A stretch of DNA of 40,598 bases from Deltaproteobacteria bacterium UBA2385 (GTDB taxonomy: Bacteria; Myxococcota_A; UBA796; UBA2385), in NCBI GenBank assembly GCA_002343455.1, contig DDSR01000296.1, positions 1 through 40,598 of the forward strand, written 5' to 3'. The stretch's first letter is position 1; each line of letters opens with the position of its first letter. The notes beneath the pieces were generated by a model, which saw only the letters and a list, made by a program, of their open reading frames with translations, searched no databases and was not told where the DNA came from. This document shows positions 32,369-40,598 of this stretch, piece by piece. The position numbers were made by a program, and so were the translations under genes.

Positions 32369-33706
32369 CTACTTGTGTGCCAGCACGGTCGCGCCGGTCC
32401 AGTCCGGGGGTAGCGCCGTGTGGTCGAGCTCCTCGCAGCGAGACAGGAAGCGCGCGGCGTGGCTGTCCTGGGGGTCCTGGTCCAGCACCTTGCGGAAGAG
32501 GCCGGCGGCCTCGTCGAGGCGCCTGGCGTAGAAGGCCTCGCAGCCGGCCTGGTAGTCGGCGAGGGTGGCGAGCCGAACTCCTCGCCAAGGCTCGGCTTCG
32601 GCCTCCAGGATCTCCATGACCGCGACCGGGGCCGTCCTCCCCTTGACCACCACCAGGTCGACGTGGCGGGCGGTGAATCTGTGGGGGTCGGGCAGCGAGG
32701 CCATCGCGGTCTCGGTGATCAAGAGCGAGCAGCCGTAGAGGGCGGTCAGGCCCTCCACCCGAGCGGCGAGGTTGACGGGGTCACCGACCACGCCACACTT
32801 CAGCCGGTTGCTGCTCCCCATGGTCCCAAGCGTCAGCCGGCCGCTGTTGATCCCGACGCCGGCCTCGATCGGGGCGAGGCCCTCGGCCACCCGCGGCTCG
32901 TTGAAGGCGGCGAGCTGCTCCCTCATCTGCAGGGCGGCCCGCAAGGCGGCCTCGACCCCCCCCTCGAAGAGCACCAGGATGCCGTCACCGGCGATGTGCT
33001 CGATGAAGCCGCCGTGGGCGGAGATCGCCGGCTCGATGGCGCTGAGGTAGCGGTTGATGAAGTCCACGCAGGAGGCGGGGTCCATGCTCTCGGCAAGGGT
33101 CGTGAAGCCCCGGATGTCCGAGAACAACACCGCCAGCTCCAGGTCGACCGAGGCGCCCAGCCGGACCGTCTCGTAGCGGTCCTGGGCGCCCAGCAGGCGC
33201 AGGAAGTCGCGCGGCACGAAGCGGAAGAAGGCCTCGGCCTTCCGCTCCAGGCTGGAGTTCAGCTCCCGCAGCTCGGCGTTCTGCAGGTCCAGCAGCATGT
33301 CCTGGAAGTAGCGACGCAGGGCCTCCCGCACGGTCAGGTTGAGGTCGTCCCGGCCCCAGGGCTTGGCGATGTAGCGGTAGAGGCTGGCCTTGTTGACGGC
33401 GTTGCCGATGGCGTCGACCGAGGCCTGCCCGGTCAGCAGGATCGAGAGGGTGCGAGGCAGGCGGCTGTGCAGCTCGATCAGCAGCTGGTCGCCCTTCAGA
33501 CCGGGCATGATCTGGTCGGCGATGACCAGCGGCAGCTCACGCTCGGGGTCGCCCAGCTCGGAGATGAGCTCGAGGGCGGCCTCGGCGTCCTCGACCGCCT
33601 CGATCCTGTACTTGTCGCCGAAGTCCCTGCGCAGCTGCTCGCGCAGGCTGGCCCGGACGATCTCTTCGTCATCCACGCACAGGATGGTCGGTTTGGCAGC
33701 CTTCAC
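32369..33706 (-). CDS. Receiver-adenylate/guanylate cyclase
   Basis: A protein of 445 residues. The receiver domain (1-125; D64 phospho-acceptor, LLTG, KPW) is joined by a coiled-coil linker (about 125-165) to a class III cyclase domain (about 190-350). The metal aspartates are in FSDIRGFTT and AGDGILVLFE; NRLKCGVVGDPVNLAARVE holds the Lys, Asn and Arg used for substrate and transition state. A TPR-like tail (about 385-440) follows. It probably makes cAMP when phosphorylated by the sensor kinase encoded upstream in the operon. The start is GTG overlapping the previous gene's TGA (GTGA). A cyclic-nucleotide-binding protein is encoded at 25511. Confidence 0.88.
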   Translation of the reverse strand: MKAAKPTILCVDDEEIVRASLREQLRRDFGDKYRIEAVEDAEAALELISELGDPERELPLVIADQIMPGLKGDQLLIELHSRLPRTLSILLTGQASVDAIGNAVNKASLYRYIAKPWGRDDLNLTVREALRRYFQDMLLDLQNAELRELNSSLERKAEAFFRFVPRDFLRLLGAQDRYETVRLGASVDLELAVLFSDIRGFTTLAESMDPASCVDFINRYLSAIEPAISAHGGFIEHIAGDGILVLFEGGVEAALRAALQMREQLAAFNEPRVAEGLAPIEAGVGINSGRLTLGTMGSSNRLKCGVVGDPVNLAARVEGLTALYGCSLLITETAMASLPDPHRFTARHVDLVVVKGRTAPVAVMEILEAEAEPWRGVRLATLADYQAGCEAFYARRLDEAAGLFRKVLDQDPQDSHAARFLSRCEELDHTALPPDWTGATVLAHK

Positions 33707-34101
33707 GAGCGCCGACGCTCCAGGCTCTTGGCGATCACCTCGCCCAGGACATCCTCCATCCAGGGCTTCTGCAGGCACTCGTCCAGGGTGGCCTGGTCCC
33801 GGGCCCGGGCGATGGCCGTGGCGTCCGCCTGGCCGGTGAGCAGGATCAACACGGCCCGCGGGTGAAGCTTCGAGACCTTGATGAGGAACTCGTCGCCACG
33901 GATCCCGGGCATCAGCCAGTCGGAGATCACCACCAGGTCGCTCTCCGGGTCGTGGACATCGTCGAGCAGCTCCAGCGCCTCGTCGACGCTCTCGGCCATC
34001 TCGAGCTGAAAGTCGTCCACGAAGCGCCGCCGGAGCTGCGCTTTCAGGCTGTGCAGCACGACCGGCTCGTCGTCTACGCAGAGGATCGTTCCCTTCATCA
34101 C
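33703..34101 (-). CDS. Single-domain response regulator
   Basis: A stand-alone receiver of 132 residues with acidic D10/D11, phospho-acceptor D61, T89 and K112. There is no output domain, as in CheY- or Spo0F-like phosphate shuttles. It lies between the sensor kinase and the receiver-cyclase, overlapping each by four bases as GTGA. It may compete for, or pass on, phosphate from the kinase. The start may be GTG at 34101 or the ATG directly after it. Confidence 0.88.
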   Translation of the reverse strand: MMKGTILCVDDEPVVLHSLKAQLRRRFVDDFQLEMAESVDEALELLDDVHDPESDLVVISDWLMPGIRGDEFLIKVSKLHPRAVLILLTGQADATAIARARDQATLDECLQKPWMEDVLGEVIAKSLERRRS

Positions 34102-37100
34102 GACTCCATGGCGGACGACAGGGGCAGCGCCACGGTGAAGGTGGTGCGCCCCGGTGCAGTCGCCACGGAGATCCTACCACCGTGGCGGGCGATGATCTGC
34201 GCGCAGATATGAAGACCCAGTCCGCTGCCTTCGCCGGCGGGCTTGGTCGTGAAGAAGGCCTCGAAGATCCGGGCCTGCACCTCGGGCGGGATGCCAGGGC
34301 CGGTGTCGGTGAAGGAGACCTGGATCTCGTCGTCCACCCGGTGCGCGTCGATGGTGAGCTCCCCCCGGTACTGCATGGCCTGCAGGGCGTTGTGGATCAG
34401 GTTGGTCCAGACCTGCTGCAGCTCGTCCGGGAAACAATTCAGCAGGGGCAGCGGATCGAAGCTGCGCTGCACATCGACGCCCTTGCGCGTGTAGCTCTCG
34501 TAGATGGAGAGCACGTTCTCGATGCCCTCCACCACGCTGGCCATGCTCTTGCGCCCCGAGTGGTCGCGGTGCGTGAAGGCCTTGAGGGCGAAGACCACCT
34601 TGGCCACCCGATCCACGGCGCTCTCGATGGTGCGGGTGTTCTTGGCCAGGCCGCTGAGGTTGTAGGCGGCGCTGAGGAGGCCCTGCGAGCGCGGCGAGCG
34701 CAGGAGCGGGAAGAAGCGCTCCTCGCCCTCGGTCAGCCCGATGTCCACCAAGAGGTCGCTGACGCTGTCGGCGGCCGTGAAGCCGGCCTGCTCCAGGCGC
34801 TGCTCCATGGCTCGGCGGAAGCGGCGCGCCTCTCGGCTGGACGACGCCTGCGCCTCCCGCCCGAGCGTGACCAGCTCCATCAGGCAGGCCAGCTCCTCAT
34901 CGCTCGCCGCGGAGAGCAGGCCCGGGAGGTCGTGGAGCACGAAGCGCATCGAGTCGCCGATGTTGCCGGCCGATGCACGGATGGCCCCGATGGGGGTGTT
35001 GATCTCATGGGCCACCCCCGCCACGAGCTGGCCGAGGGCGGCCATCTTCTCGGACTGGACGAGCTGGTGCTGGGTCGCCTCCAGCTGGGCCAGGGTCCGG
35101 GCCAGCTCTTCGTTCTTCTGCCGCAAGGCCGCCGTGCGCTGGTTCACCTTCTGTTCGAGGGTGTTGTAGAGCAAGGCGTTCTCGAGGGCGGTCGCCGCCA
35201 GCGTGGAGAGCAGCCGCAGCACCTCGATCCGGTCGTCGGTGAAGGCGCCGGCCACCTTGGCGTTCTCGACGTAGAGCACCCCGAGCATCCGGCCCTGGCG
35301 CAGCAGCGGGACACAGAGCATCGACGTGCCTGCCCGGGCGCGGACATCGGCGTCGGCGACGAAGAGGGGGCTCTCGGCGGCGTCGTGGAGGAGCACCGTC
35401 TCCCGGGTTCGGGCGGAGTAGCGGATCACCGCCTGAGGCAGCCAGGCGACCGCCTCGACCGTCAGGCCGGCGACCACCTCGGGCGCGGCCGCCGTGCCGA
35501 TGGCGTGGACCTGGAGGCTCCCCTCCTGGTCGAGCAGCAGGGCGCCCCGCTCGGCGCCGGCGTTCTCGACCAGGATCGTCAGGACCTTCTGGAGCAGGCG
35601 GTCCAGCACGATCTCGCCGGTCATCGCCGTTCCGGCGCGCAGGACCGCGTCCAGATCGAGGGTCGCCGCCGAGCCTGGCGCCCCCGTCGCGGGCATCGAT
35701 CCGCGGCTGCCCAGGAAGGGGTAGCGCTCGTCGAGCTGGTTGACCTTGGCTGTCGCCCCCCATCGCCGGTAGCCGTACCGGGCGGCCTCCAGGTACCGGC
35801 GGCCCTCGCGTTCGTCGCCCTGGGCCAGGCGGTACCGCCCGGCCAGCTCGCTGGCGATCGCCTCGTTCTGCAAGAAGAAGCCCCGCCGGGCCGACTCGAT
35901 CGCCCGCTCGTACAGCTCGGAGGCGGGCTCGCGGAGCAAACGGGCCCGCTCGGCTCGGACCAGCAGCAGGCGGTGGTCGAAGCCCTCCGGGTTGACCTCG
36001 GCCCATGAGCTCAGGCGAGCCAGGGCCTCGTCGATGCGCGCGAGGGCGACCTCGTCGGGCTGGCCAGGCGAGGCCGAGGCTGCCTCGATCAGGCCCGAGT
36101 AGAAGAACCAGTCGGGGTAGAACATCGTCCCGGGGATGAAGTCCCGGTCTGCTTCGGCCCGCCGGATGCGGTCGAGCGCGCCGGCCATGTCCTCGAACAG
36201 GAAGTGCCGCAGCGCTCCGTACAGGTTGAGCTGGTAGACGCCGAACAGGAAGCCCATGCCGGTCAGGGCTGCCCCGTGCTCGGCCTCGTTGAAGCCGCTC
36301 TCGTCCAGGCTCAGGCGGTCGGGGGTCAGGCCCATCAGGTTGCGGACCGTCTGCCGATCCGTCCGCGACATGGCCAGGAGCGGTGTGTAGCCCGAGGCCT
36401 CGATGTAGGGGTGGAAGCGCTCTTGGGCCTCGAGCACCTCAGGCAGGGGGCGCCCGCTGATCAGCTTGGCCAGGCGCACGAAGCCCACGGCCCAGGAGCC
36501 CCACCAGCGATCGCCGGACTGGTGGCAGCAGCGGTAGGACTCCTCGTAGATCTCGATGTTCGTGCGGACCGGGTGGACGATGTGGTTGGTGAAGTTCGCG
36601 TAGGTGTTGTGGACCTTGGGGATGATGAAGACGTCCTCGAACCGGTGGGCGAGGTCCATCGCCAGCTGCCCGTACTGTCCGGCCAGGGCGTACTCCCCGG
36701 TCAGGGCCAGGACCATGGCGCGGGCCACGTAGCCACAGGCCGAGAAGCGCGAGTGCCCCTGCTCCAGCGAGCTGCGCACCAGGGCCAGCGCCGTCAGCAT
36801 CACCAGCTGGCCGTTCCCGGACATGATCCCGCAGGTCCAGGTCTCGTGCAGCAGCCCCTGAAGCACCTCGACCCGGGGGTCGTCGACCACGGGCGAGTCG
36901 ACCAGCGTCGACAGCGGTCGACCGGCGATCAGCTCGTCGATGCGGGCCATGTCTCGGGCCATGGCTTCGCCCGCCTCGTCCGGATCGGTCGGCAGCACCA
37001 GCTCGAAGTGGCGAGCCAGGCACTCCATCCCCAGGCGCATCCCCTCGCCGATGTCGTTGTTGGTATGGGAGATGCGGATCATCAGCTGGTAGATGTCGCC

Positions 37101-39614
37101 GATGTCCTGCGGATCACGGACCTGGGCGGCGGCGGCGGCGAAGACCTCGGCCGCCACCTCCATCCGCCCGCTGAGGAACTCCAGCTCGATGCGCTCGCGG
37201 GTCAGGCCGAAGACCTGCGAGGGGTGCGTCGTCCAGGCGTCGGGTCCCAGCAGGGCCAGTCCGGCCAGGATGTACTCCAGGCCGGCCCCGTACGCTGTCG
37301 CCGCCTTGGCGCGGCGCGCGGCCACGAGGTCCAGCCCGATCAGGGCCTCCCGCTCGACCGGAGAGAGGCGGCCGATGGCCGCGTTCAGGGCGTTGACCGT
37401 ATCGAAGAGGCGGTCGTCGGTGAGCGGATCGCCCAGGTCCGACATCAGGCGCCGCCCGACCCGGAGGTGGAGCTCCTCCAGCCGCTCGGGAGGCAGCAGG
37501 CTCCGAGCCGCTTGCTGCACCCGATCGTGGGCGAACTTGTAGGAGCCTCCCCCCGAGGGCCGGGTGCCCGAGCCGTCGTCTGCCGACCAGAGGTAGTAGT
37601 CGTGGGCCTGCCCGACCGGGATCAGGTGACCGTCCCGCACCGGCTGCTCCAGCGCCCGCGCCACGACCCGGGGGCCGGTGCCGTGAACGACGGCAAGCGT
37701 GTCCAGGTCCACGGTGTTGCCGAGGACGCTGGCCACCATCAGCAGATCCTGGGTCTCCTGGGGGTAGCGGCTGGTCCGTCGCACCATCAGGTCGACCACG
37801 CTGCCGGTGACCTCCAGCAGTCGGATCCGGTCCAGGTTCCAGGCCCAGCGGCCCTGGTGCGCGTCCAGCGCCAGCAGCCGATCATCCAGCAGCGATCGCA
37901 GGTACTGGTTGACGTAGAAGGGGTTTCCGCCGGTCTTGTGGTCGATCAGGTCGGCCAGGGGCGCGCACTCCTCCAGGGGCAGGTCCAAGGAGTCGGCCAC
38001 CAGCGCACGCACATCGTCCTGGCTCAGCGGGCCCAGCGTGATTCGACGGATCTCGACGGCCTCCTCGGTCAGGGCCTCGGTCGTCAAGCTGAAGGGGTGC
38101 AGCGCGTCCACCTCGTTGTCGCGAAAGGCGCAGATGACCAGCAGGTGCCGGCTCTCTTCGCTGCTGAGCAGCGCGCGCAGCACCCGCAACGAGGCAGGAT
38201 CCACCCACTGCAGATCGTCCAGGAAGAGGACCAGCGGGTGGCCCGGCCCGGCGAAGGCCTGGATGAAGCGCACCACCACGCTGTCGAAGCGCCTCCGGGA
38301 CTCGGCCGGCCCCAGGTCGACCACCGCGGGCTGCTCGCCCAGGATGTGACGGACCTCGGGCAACAGCTCGATGATGACGCCGCCCTCGCCGTCCAGGGCC
38401 TGGGCAAGCCGTCGTCGCCAGGTCTGAAGCTGGTCCTCGCTCTCGGTCAGGATCTGCCCGATCAGCTGCCCCAGGGCGTGGCGCAGCCCCTCCAGGGGCT
38501 CGGTCCGGGCCAGCTGGTCGAACTTCCCCGAGAAGAAGTAGCCGCGACGCTCGACGATCGGTCGGTGGACCTCGTGGATCAAGGAGGTCTTGCCGATGCC
38601 GGCGTAACCGGAGACCAGCAGCAGGGCGCGGGCACCATCGGCCGAGGCGCTGAAGGCCTCCATCAGGGCGTCGACCTCGGCCTGGCGACCGTACAGGCGC
38701 TCGGAGAGGCGCAACACCCGGCTTCGATCCAGGCTGCCCAGCTCGAAGGGGAGGACCGATCCGTTCTGTTCGATCGCCAACAGGCAGCGCTCCAGATCCA
38801 GGGCGAGGCCCGCGGCGCTGCGGTAGCGATCCTCGGCGCTCTTGGCCAGCAGCCGCTGAACGATGCGCGCGACCGTGCCCGGGATGCGGGCGTCCTCTTC
38901 GTCCAGAGGCACGGGCTCCTGCGCCAGCAGGGCGTGGACCAGGGCCATGGCGTTGCCGGCTCGCAGCGGCGGTCGGCCGGAGAAGGCGTGGTACAGCACC
39001 GCTCCGACCGCGTACAGATCGCTGCGATAGTCGACGGGGCGGTTCATCCGGCCGGTCTGCTCGGGCGCGAGGTGCTCCAGCGAGCCGCGCAGCAGCTCGG
39101 GGCTCACCACGACCTGCTGCGTCCGCGGGACCCGGGTCGCCGAGCGCATGTCGAAGATGCTGACCTGCTCGCAGCGATCCGAGACCAAAATGGTGCGCGG
39201 GGAGAGCCCGGTGTGGACGAGGTCGGCGGCGTGCAGCGCCGAGAGGGCCCGCGCCAGGCCAACGCCCAAGCGCAGCCCGTCGGCGAGCGAGAGGGGGCCG
39301 CTCTCCAGGAGCGTGGCCAGGGGCCGCGAGCCGGGGTCCTCCAACAGCAGGGCCGGCCGGTTGACATGAATCACCAGCTCACGCCCGGTCAGCAGCCCCG
39401 GGTGGTGGAGCTCGCGCCCCAGGGCCAGCTCACGCTCCAGACGGCCGATCTCCTCGGGCGACGGGAAGGCCTCGCCGAAGCTCCTCAGCAGGACGTGCTC
39501 GCCTGTCGCTCGCTTGCGGGCACGGACCGTCGTCGTCCCATCGTGTTCGACCAGGCGCTCGAGGCTCTCGTAGGCCCCTGTGTCCGTCGTAGAGGTGTGG
39601 CCGTGCTCAGTCAT
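34098..39614 (-). CDS. Giant pseudokinase / AAA ATPase / GAF / sensor histidine kinase
   Basis: A protein of 1838 residues of the kinase-like/ATPase/histidine-kinase group found in myxobacteria and cyanobacteria. The N-terminal kinase fold (about 15-280) is degenerate: the catalytic loop reads VHTGLSPRTIL (no HRD Asp, no Lys) and the DFG position reads FDM, so it is probably inactive, though SPEQ-type and DYRSDLYAVGA motifs remain. The AAA/STAND ATPase (about 300-650) has Walker A GYAGIGKTS (near 340) and FLDDLQWVD. A helical TPR-like region (about 690-1290) leads to a GAF sensor domain (about 1325-1490), a coiled coil, and a histidine kinase with phospho-His H1536 in AHEINTP and ATPase boxes (NLIHNAL, DTGPGIP, GSGLGLHI). 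The ATG at 39614 has GGAG seven bases before it; a TTG at 39626 is less likely. It is soluble and probably phosphorylates both downstream receivers. Confidence 0.9.
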   Translation of the reverse strand: MTEHGHTSTTDTGAYESLERLVEHDGTTTVRARKRATGEHVLLRSFGEAFPSPEEIGRLERELALGRELHHPGLLTGRELVIHVNRPALLLEDPGSRPLATLLESGPLSLADGLRLGVGLARALSALHAADLVHTGLSPRTILVSDRCEQVSIFDMRSATRVPRTQQVVVSPELLRGSLEHLAPEQTGRMNRPVDYRSDLYAVGAVLYHAFSGRPPLRAGNAMALVHALLAQEPVPLDEEDARIPGTVARIVQRLLAKSAEDRYRSAAGLALDLERCLLAIEQNGSVLPFELGSLDRSRVLRLSERLYGRQAEVDALMEAFSASADGARALLLVSGYAGIGKTSLIHEVHRPIVERRGYFFSGKFDQLARTEPLEGLRHALGQLIGQILTESEDQLQTWRRRLAQALDGEGGVIIELLPEVRHILGEQPAVVDLGPAESRRRFDSVVVRFIQAFAGPGHPLVLFLDDLQWVDPASLRVLRALLSSEESRHLLVICAFRDNEVDALHPFSLTTEALTEEAVEIRRITLGPLSQDDVRALVADSLDLPLEECAPLADLIDHKTGGNPFYVNQYLRSLLDDRLLALDAHQGRWAWNLDRIRLLEVTGSVVDLMVRRTSRYPQETQDLLMVASVLGNTVDLDTLAVVHGTGPRVVARALEQPVRDGHLIPVGQAHDYYLWSADDGSGTRPSGGGSYKFAHDRVQQAARSLLPPERLEELHLRVGRRLMSDLGDPLTDDRLFDTVNALNAAIGRLSPVEREALIGLDLVAARRAKAATAYGAGLEYILAGLALLGPDAWTTHPSQVFGLTRERIELEFLSGRMEVAAEVFAAAAAQVRDPQDIGDIYQLMIRISHTNNDIGEGMRLGMECLARHFELVLPTDPDEAGEAMARDMARIDELIAGRPLSTLVDSPVVDDPRVEVLQGLLHETWTCGIMSGNGQLVMLTALALVRSSLEQGHSRFSACGYVARAMVLALTGEYALAGQYGQLAMDLAHRFEDVFIIPKVHNTYANFTNHIVHPVRTNIEIYEESYRCCHQSGDRWWGSWAVGFVRLAKLISGRPLPEVLEAQERFHPYIEASGYTPLLAMSRTDRQTVRNLMGLTPDRLSLDESGFNEAEHGAALTGMGFLFGVYQLNLYGALRHFLFEDMAGALDRIRRAEADRDFIPGTMFYPDWFFYSGLIEAASASPGQPDEVALARIDEALARLSSWAEVNPEGFDHRLLLVRAERARLLREPASELYERAIESARRGFFLQNEAIASELAGRYRLAQGDEREGRRYLEAARYGYRRWGATAKVNQLDERYPFLGSRGSMPATGAPGSAATLDLDAVLRAGTAMTGEIVLDRLLQKVLTILVENAGAERGALLLDQEGSLQVHAIGTAAAPEVVAGLTVEAVAWLPQAVIRYSARTRETVLLHDAAESPLFVADADVRARAGTSMLCVPLLRQGRMLGVLYVENAKVAGAFTDDRIEVLRLLSTLAATALENALLYNTLEQKVNQRTAALRQKNEELARTLAQLEATQHQLVQSEKMAALGQLVAGVAHEINTPIGAIRASAGNIGDSMRFVLHDLPGLLSAASDEELACLMELVTLGREAQASSSREARRFRRAMEQRLEQAGFTAADSVSDLLVDIGLTEGEERFFPLLRSPRSQGLLSAAYNLSGLAKNTRTIESAVDRVAKVVFALKAFTHRDHSGRKSMASVVEGIENVLSIYESYTRKGVDVQRSFDPLPLLNCFPDELQQVWTNLIHNALQAMQYRGELTIDAHRVDDEIQVSFTDTGPGIPPEVQARIFEAFFTTKPAGEGSGLGLHICAQIIARHGGRISVATAPGRTTFTVALPLSSAMES

Positions 39615-39641
39615 CGCCTGCTCCAAGCGGGTGAGAGGGGC

Positions 39642-40598
39642 TCATGCGGCGTCGCGGCCGACGAGCAGCGCGTCCAGCAGGACCGCCAGCTCCCCCACCT
39701 GCGGCTCCTCGAACATCGCGAGGTGGTTGCCCCCCAGCTTGTGCGCCTGGATGGCCCCCGTGCTGACCGCCTTCCAGCCCAGGGTGGGGTCCTGGTCCAC
39801 GAAGGGGTGCTGCTCGGTCGTCAACACCAGGTCCAGCGGCAGCGCGGAGCGCGGGGGCTGGAAGCGCAGGGCGGCGATGTTGTGGGCCATCAGCAGCCGC
39901 TGCGACTGGGGCAGCTGGTCCAGCCAGCCCAGGGGGTCCTCGCGCCCTTCGGAGAGGGCCAGGTTGCGCATCAAGCGCACGGTGTCGGCGATGGACGAGG
40001 CCACGGTCTCGACCTGGACCCCCACCTCCGGGGCCAGGGCCGAGGCGGGGGCGCCGACCCCCATCGGCGCGCAGAGGCCGACGGTCTGACCCTCGCGCGT
40101 CAGCAGCTCGGCCATGGCGTAGGCCACCCAGGCGCCAAACGAGTAGCCGACGAGGTGGATCGGGCCGCCGGGGTGCGCGGCCGAGACGGCCGCCGCGTAG
40201 GCGGTGGCCATCTCGGCGATGCTGGTGCGGGGCTCCTTGCCGTCGTCCAGGCCCCGAGCGCGAAGGCCGTAGACCGGGCGCCCGGGCTGCAGGCGGCGGG
40301 CGAGCTGGTGGTAGGGGAAGACCGAGCCGTAGATCGCGTGGACGATGTACAGGGGAGGCTTGTCGCCCTCGGGCCGCAGGCTCAGCAGCGGCTGCTCGGC
40401 GCTGGTGGACTCCCGGGGCGGCGGAGGGCTCCCGCTGGCGGCAGAGCCGCCGGTTGCATTGAACGCGCCCGCAGGGTTGAAGGCGCCGGCCCAGGGGGAG
40501 CCCGCCATCGAAGGCATGAAGGCCGCCCAGGGGTTGGCCGCCCAAGGATTGGCCGCCCAGGGGTTGGCCGGGGGGGGAGCGCTGGCCGCTGGAGGGGG
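39642..40598 (-). CDS. NRPS/PKS-type thioesterase domain, partial at right edge
   Basis: An alpha/beta-hydrolase of the thioesterase family that releases products from peptide or polyketide assembly lines. Motifs are PLYIVHAIYGSVFPYHQLA, the nucleophile elbow GYSFGAW and the catalytic His in GGNHLAMF. The frame is open to the window edge with no stop; before the first ATG (40517) it encodes Pro-rich and ANPWA repeats. The likeliest reading is the C-terminal domain of a larger synthase, joined by a flexible linker; a separate thioesterase with a low-complexity start is also possible. It ends 27 bases before the giant kinase start, so signalling and product release may share a transcript. Confidence 0.82.
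   Translation of the reverse strand, partial: PPPAASAPPPANPWAANPWAANPWAAFMPSMAGSPWAGAFNPAGAFNATGGSAASGSPPPPRESTSAEQPLLSLRPEGDKPPLYIVHAIYGSVFPYHQLARRLQPGRPVYGLRARGLDDGKEPRTSIAEMATAYAAAVSAAHPGGPIHLVGYSFGAWVAYAMAELLTREGQTVGLCAPMGVGAPASALAPEVGVQVETVASSIADTVRLMRNLALSEGREDPLGWLDQLPQSQRLLMAHNIAALRFQPPRSALPLDLVLTTEQHPFVDQDPTLGWKAVSTGAIQAHKLGGNHLAMFEEPQVGELAVLLDALLVGRDAA
40521..40565 (-). repeat. Three 15-bp tandem repeats encoding an ANPWA linker
   Basis: Units at 40521-40535, 40536-40550 and 40551-40565 (plus-strand form GGCCGCCCAGGGGTT; the middle unit differs by two bases) encode Ala-Ala-Asn-Pro-Trp on the minus strand. Related SPWAGAFNPAGAFNA follows, so the repeat has decayed inward. It looks like a flexible linker, or a cell-surface-type repeat if the protein proves to be exported. 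Confidence 0.75.

Noticed and set aside
39615..39626. TTG start at 39626 for the giant kinase
   Set aside because: It would absorb the GGAG that is well placed for the ATG at 39614; the four extra residues add nothing recognisable.
1..40598. tRNA, rRNA, CRISPR array, insertion sequence or integrase
   Set aside because: No cloverleaf, rRNA core, regularly spaced repeat array or transposase/integrase motif was found on reading both strands, though small RNAs could be missed by eye.

Overview
This is a very GC-rich, densely packed bacterial window with no rRNA, tRNA, CRISPR array or transposase that I can see. The gene content points to a Myxococcota-like (deltaproteobacterial) organism, which is an inference. 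Two exported proteins end in a MYXO-CTERM-like tail (Gly-Cys, hydrophobic stretch, Arg cluster). There are Asp/Thr/Gly-rich lipoproteins, a Ser/Thr kinase with a DWG motif fused to a formylglycine-enzyme-like module, a giant kinase-like/AAA/GAF/histidine-kinase protein, a CorE-like ECF sigma factor and a sigma-54 activator.

Layout. 1-3.4 kb: copper module, a Cu(+) P-type ATPase with a fused C-terminal cupredoxin domain, translationally coupled to an ECF sigma factor with a cysteine-rich tail, closed by a symmetrical composite palindrome. 3.4-6.7 kb: a small unknown protein, a YdjM-like membrane hydrolase and two membrane proteins on the other strand (one DUF2079). 6.7-8.7 kb: a MYXO-CTERM protein overlapping an ATP-grasp ligase. 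8.7-10.5 kb: an intruding segment (FG-GAP-like lipoprotein plus a small membrane protein) bounded by diverged direct repeats. 10.5-15.2 kb: a minus-strand set of five genes (App1-like HAD phosphatase, two small proteins, a sigma-54 activator, a UGT-type glycosyltransferase). 15.3-20.1 kb: kinase-FGE fusion, FtsB-like protein, DUF4846 protein and an ExbB/ExbD pair. 20.2-21.3 kb: a primary-type sigma-70 gene with a near-perfect sigma-54 promoter. 21.4-26.9 kb: a surface amidase, a PnbB-like protein, an SGNH hydrolase, a diheme lipoprotein and a cyclic-nucleotide-binding/methyltransferase fusion. 27-32.3 kb: an export operon (lipoprotein, PPC-like protein, TerB/FHA/ABCG transporter) and a patatin. 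32.4-40.6 kb: a signalling operon read leftward, from an NRPS/PKS-type thioesterase entering from the right edge through the giant sensor kinase and a receiver protein to a receiver-adenylate cyclase, the last three linked by GTGA stop/start overlaps.

How the parts may work together (inference). Signalling dominates. The sigma-54 activator at 11.7-13.3 kb and the sigma-54 promoter at 20.4 kb are a possible regulator-target pair. The cyclase at 32.4 kb could make the ligand for the cyclic-nucleotide-binding protein at 25.5 kb. The copper sigma factor probably controls the ATPase made from the same message. The least expected signals are the duplicated gene-end junction at 8.7/10.5 kb, the composite palindrome at 3.34-3.41 kb, and the phased repeats abutting the sigma-54 promoter. 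Gaps between genes are short; the longest, about 300 bases at 20143-20440, is the sigma-54 control region.
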